This document shows positions 6,623 to 10,826 of a DNA stretch of 10,826 nucleotides, in pieces. The position numbers and the translations under genes are program-made. How positions within the stretch are numbered: position 1 is the first letter of the stretch; the number at the start of each line of letters is the position of its first letter. Under the pieces are notes generated by a model. It saw only the letters and a list, made by a program, of their open reading frames with translations, ran no database searches and was not told the DNA's origin. Source of the stretch: Gemmataceae bacterium (GTDB lineage Bacteria > Planctomycetota > Planctomycetia > Gemmatales > Gemmataceae); the NCBI GenBank assembly GCA_947490035.1, contig CANLGS010000065.1, forward strand, positions 1 to 10,826. Reading direction: 5' to 3'.

Positions 6623-9600
6623 CTACTCTAGGGTAAAGTCGGTCATCTGGTAGATGACGCGGCCGTCCACGGTGAGGAACCCGTTCGCGGTGAGGCGCAT
6701 GTTATCGTCATCGACATCGACGATCTCCAGCACGACCGTCACCTCGCGGTCGGTGGGCAGCACCTGCCCGCGGTACACCCAACTGTGCAGCGCGTTCGGC
6801 GCGACCGTTTGCCACGCCTTCTCCGGCTCGCCCCACCGCCGCCACGCGGCGTACTTCAGCAGTTGCAGGAACGACTCCACCCCCAGCGAACCGGGCCACA
6901 CCGGGTCTTGATAGAAGTGCGCCTTGAAGAACCAAAAGTTCGGGTCCACCGCAATCGTGCCGACCACGAGGCCCAACCCCTGCGCCCCGCCGTCGTAGAT
7001 GTACGCGCTGACGCGATCCACCATCCGCAGCATCTGCTTCGGGAACGGGTATTCGCGCGATAGCGTCTCGCTGCGGGCCAGCATGAGTTCGCGCTCGTCC
7101 GGCCACGGCACGCGCGCGTCGCGGATGCCCACCTGGTTCGCCAGCGCCGCCTTCGCGAAGAACCCGAAGTACGTCGTCCCCTTGTAGATGTCGCCCGCGT
7201 CGTCGCGAACGTGCATGTCGTAGTGCTGAATAATCATGCCGGCGGAGTTCGACACGTTCGTCATCTTCACGGTGGTCGTCAGCGTGCCCGTGTTCGGCGT
7301 GACCATCCGGAACTGTGTACCCTTCCCGCCCAGGTTGCGGAAGCTCAAATCGTCGTTACTCGTAAGCGCCGACCCGCAGTACGCCGCGAGCCACCCGCAC
7401 GGCTGGAGGGCTATCTCCAACAGGACGCTGAACGGCATATTCTCGCACCGGTTCGCGTCGAAGTACCACGCGTCGCGCGGCACGGCGTACTTCGCCTCGC
7501 AACTCGCGCCGGCCTTCAGCTTAAACGGCTCGCCACTCACCTGGGTGATGCAATCGAGGAACTGGTACGGCGGCCCCGGCAGCCGCGCGATGACGCGCCC
7601 GCTGTCGAAGATCGTGTACGGCGCGCCGAACGCCTCGGACGGCTTGCCGTTCGAGTACGCCATGATCTTGGCGCTGTCGTAGAGGGGGACCGCCGCTTGC
7701 GGCTTCGCGAGTGTCTTCTCGCGCGCGTCCTGCGAAGCCGCGAGCGGCTGACCTGCCCAAACCTGCTCCAACTTCTCCCTCGTCAGCCCGCTCATGCGCA
7801 GCGTCATGTTGGTGATTTCAACAATCGGCTTGCCGTCGGCGTACATCAGCGCGTCCGCGACGCAGAACGGCTCCGGTCTATACCCCAACTCCTTCACCGT
7901 CACTTCGTAGGTCACCGTCTTCGTGGACGCGATCACCTGCCCGCGACACTTCAACCGGCTGTTCACGCCCGGTAGCGGTTCGTACACCACCTCGTCGGCT
8001 TCGCCCACCCAGCCCATCCGCACGAGCAGCACGCGGAGCGTGTGCAGACAGCACTCGTACATGAGCGTGCCGGGCATCACCTGATCGTCCACGAAGTGAC
8101 ACGTCAGGAACCAGTCGTCGGGGTGGATGTCGAACTCGGCGCGCACGAAGCCGATACCGCACCGCCCGCCGGTCGGGTCGATGAGCGGCACGCGATCCAC
8201 GAGGCGCAACATCCCGCCGGGGATGGTCGCGGGTTGTTTCAAATGTGCGTGCGCGAAGTCCGGGCCGAACGCGGTCGCGAGGTCGCCGGCGCGAAGCGCG
8301 CCCACCTGCGCGGGCGAGAGTGCGCACTTGCTTTGCGGCACCAGATCGCGCCAGCCGTCCGGCCGCTTGCCGGGCATCTGCTTGCGGTCGAGCGCGGTCT
8401 GCACGATGCCTTTACCGGCCGCGAGCGCCTCCGCCGTGAAGAACCCGGCCACGCCGTTGCGCATCGTGATGAGCGGTTCGCCGTTCACGGTGCCGTCGAA
8501 CCAGAAGTGGAACAGCCACGCGCCCGCCTGCTGCACGAACTTGTCGATGTGGATGTCGTAGACGATCGTTTCGCCCACCTGCGGCAACCCGCGGTGGAAC
8601 GACACGACCGCGTCGAGCAACCGGTACACGGCGAGGCCGCGCGTCTCGAAGTCGATGCCCAGGTAGCCCGACAGGAACAGGTCCGCTTGACCCGCTTCGA
8701 CGCACACGGCGGTCGGGATGCGCTGCGATTGCAGGTACCAGCGGTCCGCGTGGACGGTGTGTTCCGTGACGACGCGCCCAGATGTCATCGACTTCGGTTC
8801 GCCCTCGATGGACGTGATGCAGTCGACGAGTTGGAGCGGGCCGTCCGGCAGTCGCACGCGCGTGGGGAACGAATCCACCTCCGCGAACAGCGGCCCGAGC
8901 GCGTCGGCGACTTTGCCGGCCGCGAACGCGCAACACTGTTCATAGGTGAGGGCCGTGGGCGGCGTCAGCGGCGACGGTTTGGGCGCGAGTACGAGAAGCG
9001 ACGACGGCTCTTCGGTGGCGCGGCCCTCGCCGCGCATCCACGCGCCGAGCAGCGCCGTCTGGAACCGCAGCACCGACGCGGCGGACTCCATCAGCTTCCC
9101 GTTGACGCGCAAGAACGTCTCCTGCGCCTGCATGTTCAGCACCTGCACGTTCGCGGTCGATTCGACCAGCGCCGCGAGTGACAAATCAAACGCGCCGGGC
9201 GAGCCGGGAGCGTGAGCGACCGGAGGCGCGGCGCGAAGGGGCATGTCGCGAACCGCGTCTTCGCGCCGCGCCTCCTCGCGCGCCACCTCTTCGCGCGCGA
9301 AACTCCGGTCGCTCACGCTCCCGGCTCGCCGGGGCTCTTCGCGCGCAACCGGCCGCGCCCCCACCGGAATCACCACCTCGTTCCGCTTCGCGGCGTCGGG
9401 TTCGCGGTGGCCGACGCACCGCGTTTCCGCGCCGTACAGCCTGGCAAGATCGACCGGCAGGCGCTCGGCCACGAGGTGCGCGACCAGCCGCAACACTTGC
9501 AACGCGGCATCCTGCTTCCCGGCGTGTACAGCCCGCGCGAGGTGCGGCCGGTCGCCGAGGATGGTCGCGATCATGCGCGAACAGGAGTTGCCCGGCCCGA

Positions 9601-10826
9601 CTTCGATGAACGCGCGCACGCCGTCGCGGTACGCGGCCTCGACCACGCGCGGCACGTCGATGGGGCCGACCAGCCCGGCCGCGATCGAGTCGGCGCACGC
9701 GAGTTCGCCCGGCCGGTAGCTCCGGCCCCACGCCCCGCTGTACACCGTAAGGGCACGGGACGTAACGGGGAGCATGTGCAGTTCGCGGTACGGCCCCTCG
9801 ACCGGCTTGCCGGCCTCGCAGTGCGAGAGCGTCACCCCTTCGAGCAGCAGCACCGGCTTGCCCACGGCGGTCGCGAGTTTCTCCACGTCGGCGCGGCGCC
9901 CGCCGATCACGCACTCGCTGGCCGTATTCACGATCAGCAGGTACGCGAGCAACCCCGGCCGCAGCGCCGCGATCACGTCGTCGGCGCCCGCGGCGATCAC
10001 GCCACTGACCCAATCGACCAACTCGTTCGCGGGCGTCTCCCACCGCAGCCGGGCGGAATCGTAAGGCGGCGCGAGGTCGGAAGTAAACAGCGTGGACGCC
10101 TGCATCCGGCGGTGCATCTCGTCGCGCGCGTGCCACACGCGCACGCCGAACAGCCCGGCCGACTCGCCCAGACTCAAGCCGACCATCGCGTCGCATCGAA
10201 CACCGAGTGACACCAGGATGTCACTGACCAGCGCGCCGACCGTGACCTGCCCGAACATCAGGTCGCGCGGGGTCGCGTCCGCGGTGCGGTTCGCCCAGAA
10301 GAAGTCCGGCGCGAACTGGTCGCGGAGGCGTTCGTTCTCCGCGTGCTGGCAGCGGAGTACTTCGCACCACTGCGCGCCGAGGTCGCGGCCCATGCCGTCG
10401 AACTGGTTGCCCGAACCGGGGAACACGAACGCGACCTTCGCCTTCGCGCCGAGCGGCTTCGGGCTGTAGAACACGCGGTCGCGCAGCACCGGACGCGCGG
10501 TCGCGGGGAAGGGTGCGCCGGGGTCGGCGTGAAGCGACGACGCGGCGAACGCGAGCTGCTCGCCCAACTCTTCGACCGACCGCGCGACGAAGGCGACCGC
10601 CAGTTTGCGCGCCGCGTCCGGCGGCGACGCGCGGAACCAGCCGCGCGCGACCGTTTCGACATTCCGCCCCACGCGTCCTCGCGCAAACCCCGACAGTTTC
10701 TCGATGCCCGCGATCAGATCGGCGGGCGTGTCGCCGTCCACCGCGAACGCGGCCTCGGCGCGCGCGCCGAGCGGTTGCACGCGGTCGGGCGCGTCCGCCT
10801 TCGCGCCGTGTTCTTCCAGAATGAAC
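6623..10826 (-). CDS. PfaC-like polyunsaturated fatty acid/polyketide synthase, 5' end beyond the window
   Basis: This is the C-terminal ~1,400 residues of an iterative type I synthase that probably builds a polyene acyl chain. The frame is open to the right edge, and its first residues, FILEEHGAKADA, look like the end of a ketosynthase or chain-length-factor domain, so the GTG at 10780 is not the start. Counting from that codon: an acyltransferase at ~115-410 (FVFPGSGNQFDGMG, GLSLGES with S203, probable H320, FIEVGPGNS); a Pro/Arg/Glu-rich linker at ~465-530; a probable helical segment at 540-580; then four hot-dog folds at ~615-785, 815-1000, 1045-1215 and 1240-1385. They form two FabA-like dehydratase pairs. 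The first member of each pair has Glu but no His (E695, E1122 with Q1126). The second has the His in CHFVDDQVMPG (H895) and AHFYQDPVWPG (H1288). No ACP, ketoreductase or enoyl reductase is present, so partner subunits should be encoded upstream. The AT next to DH-DH differs from classic Shewanella PfaC (KS-CLF-DH-DH). Confidence 0.9.
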   Translation of the reverse strand, partial: FILEEHGAKADAPDRVQPLGARAEAAFAVDGDTPADLIAGIEKLSGFARGRVGRNVETVARGWFRASPPDAARKLAVAFVARSVEELGEQLAFAASSLHADPGAPFPATARPVLRDRVFYSPKPLGAKAKVAFVFPGSGNQFDGMGRDLGAQWCEVLRCQHAENERLRDQFAPDFFWANRTADATPRDLMFGQVTVGALVSDILVSLGVRCDAMVGLSLGESAGLFGVRVWHARDEMHRRMQASTLFTSDLAPPYDSARLRWETPANELVDWVSGVIAAGADDVIAALRPGLLAYLLIVNTASECVIGGRRADVEKLATAVGKPVLLLEGVTLSHCEAGKPVEGPYRELHMLPVTSRALTVYSGAWGRSYRPGELACADSIAAGLVGPIDVPRVVEAAYRDGVRAFIEVGPGNSCSRMIATILGDRPHLARAVHAGKQDAALQVLRLVAHLVAERLPVDLARLYGAETRCVGHREPDAAKRNEVVIPVGARPVAREEPRRAGSVSDRSFAREEVAREEARREDAVRDMPLRAAPPVAHAPGSPGAFDLSLAALVESTANVQVLNMQAQETFLRVNGKLMESAASVLRFQTALLGAWMRGEGRATEEPSSLLVLAPKPSPLTPPTALTYEQCCAFAAGKVADALGPLFAEVDSFPTRVRLPDGPLQLVDCITSIEGEPKSMTSGRVVTEHTVHADRWYLQSQRIPTAVCVEAGQADLFLSGYLGIDFETRGLAVYRLLDAVVSFHRGLPQVGETIVYDIHIDKFVQQAGAWLFHFWFDGTVNGEPLITMRNGVAGFFTAEALAAGKGIVQTALDRKQMPGKRPDGWRDLVPQSKCALSPAQVGALRAGDLATAFGPDFAHAHLKQPATIPGGMLRLVDRVPLIDPTGGRCGIGFVRAEFDIHPDDWFLTCHFVDDQVMPGTLMYECCLHTLRVLLVRMGWVGEADEVVYEPLPGVNSRLKCRGQVIASTKTVTYEVTVKELGYRPEPFCVADALMYADGKPIVEITNMTLRMSGLTREKLEQVWAGQPLAASQDAREKTLAKPQAAVPLYDSAKIMAYSNGKPSEAFGAPYTIFDSGRVIARLPGPPYQFLDCITQVSGEPFKLKAGASCEAKYAVPRDAWYFDANRCENMPFSVLLEIALQPCGWLAAYCGSALTSNDDLSFRNLGGKGTQFRMVTPNTGTLTTTVKMTNVSNSAGMIIQHYDMHVRDDAGDIYKGTTYFGFFAKAALANQVGIRDARVPWPDERELMLARSETLSREYPFPKQMLRMVDRVSAYIYDGGAQGLGLVVGTIAVDPNFWFFKAHFYQDPVWPGSLGVESFLQLLKYAAWRRWGEPEKAWQTVAPNALHSWVYRGQVLPTDREVTVVLEIVDVDDDNMRLTANGFLTVDGRVIYQMTDFTLE
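9198..9330. repeat. Inverted repeat inside the interdomain linker of the pfa-like gene
   Basis: Two perfect 28-base inverted arms (9198-9225 and 9303-9330) are separated by 77 bases. They are translated as RRAGSVSDRS and PPVAHAPGSP, residues 484-493 and 519-528 counted from the GTG at 10780. The 25 residues between are a charged Arg/Glu/Ala stretch. The pair sits between the acyltransferase and the first hot-dog domain, where extra length should be tolerated. It looks like a further family of dispersed palindromic repeat that became coding sequence. Confidence 0.85.

Noticed and set aside
7211..10210. Long plus-strand open frames at 7211-7975, 8042-9181 and 9212-10210
   Set aside because: They lie antisense to the recognised synthase, are rich in Arg, His, Val and Leu as expected for the complement of GC-rich codons, and show no family motifs.
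10778..10780. GTG at 10780 as the start of the megasynthase
   Set aside because: The frame continues open to the window edge, and the preceding residues FILEEH resemble the end of a ketosynthase-type domain, so the gene begins outside the window.
6623..10826. Acyl carrier protein or ketoreductase within the visible synthase
   Set aside because: No DSL/DSI-type phosphopantetheine site and no Rossmann GxGxxG ketoreductase motif were found between or after the AT and hot-dog domains.

Overview
The window looks like chromosomal DNA of a high-GC planctomycete, most likely in or near the Gemmataceae. The grounds are gene content (an Ole olefin cluster joined to a polyunsaturated-fatty-acid-type synthase), very high GC, few strong Shine-Dalgarno sites, and many palindromic repeats, two of them inside coding sequence. 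The lineage is an inference from recall, not a database result. Every gene I accept is on the minus strand, so the operon reads from right to left.

Right to left: (1) 10826-6623, the C-terminal ~1,400 residues of a PfaC-like megasynthase, with an acyltransferase and four hot-dog dehydratase folds; a condensing domain presumably lies beyond the right edge. (2) 6526-5369, OleA thiolase. (3) 5217-4249, OleB alpha/beta-hydrolase. (4) 4238-3825, a small retropepsin-like aspartic protease. (5) 3823-1991, OleC AMP-ligase family beta-lactone synthetase. (6) 1994-1002, OleD reductase. (7) After a 122-base gap with a hairpin, 879-175, a secreted protein of unknown role. (8) At the left edge, 48-1, what may be the signal peptide of another exported protein.

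How they work together: in characterised systems OleA joins two acyl-CoA chains head to head into a 2-alkyl-3-ketoacid, OleD reduces it, OleC closes the hydroxyacid to a beta-lactone, and OleB decarboxylates that to an internal cis-alkene. With a Pfa-type synthase supplying polyenoic acyl chains, the expected product is a very long polyunsaturated hydrocarbon, by analogy with the C31:9 polyene of Shewanella. Gene order, the 10-base and 1-base gaps, and the 4-base oleC/oleD overlap show that oleB, the protease, oleC and oleD are translated as a coupled unit.

Unusual points: the protease gene sits inside the ole operon; a ~140-bp palindromic element is inserted in frame in oleC; a second repeat pair lies in the linker of the megasynthase; two further palindrome families fill the pfa-oleA and oleA-oleB gaps; and OleA is ~47 residues longer than the Xanthomonas enzyme between its catalytic Cys and His. 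No stretch over 300 bases lacks a gene, and I saw no tRNA, rRNA, CRISPR array, transposase or origin.
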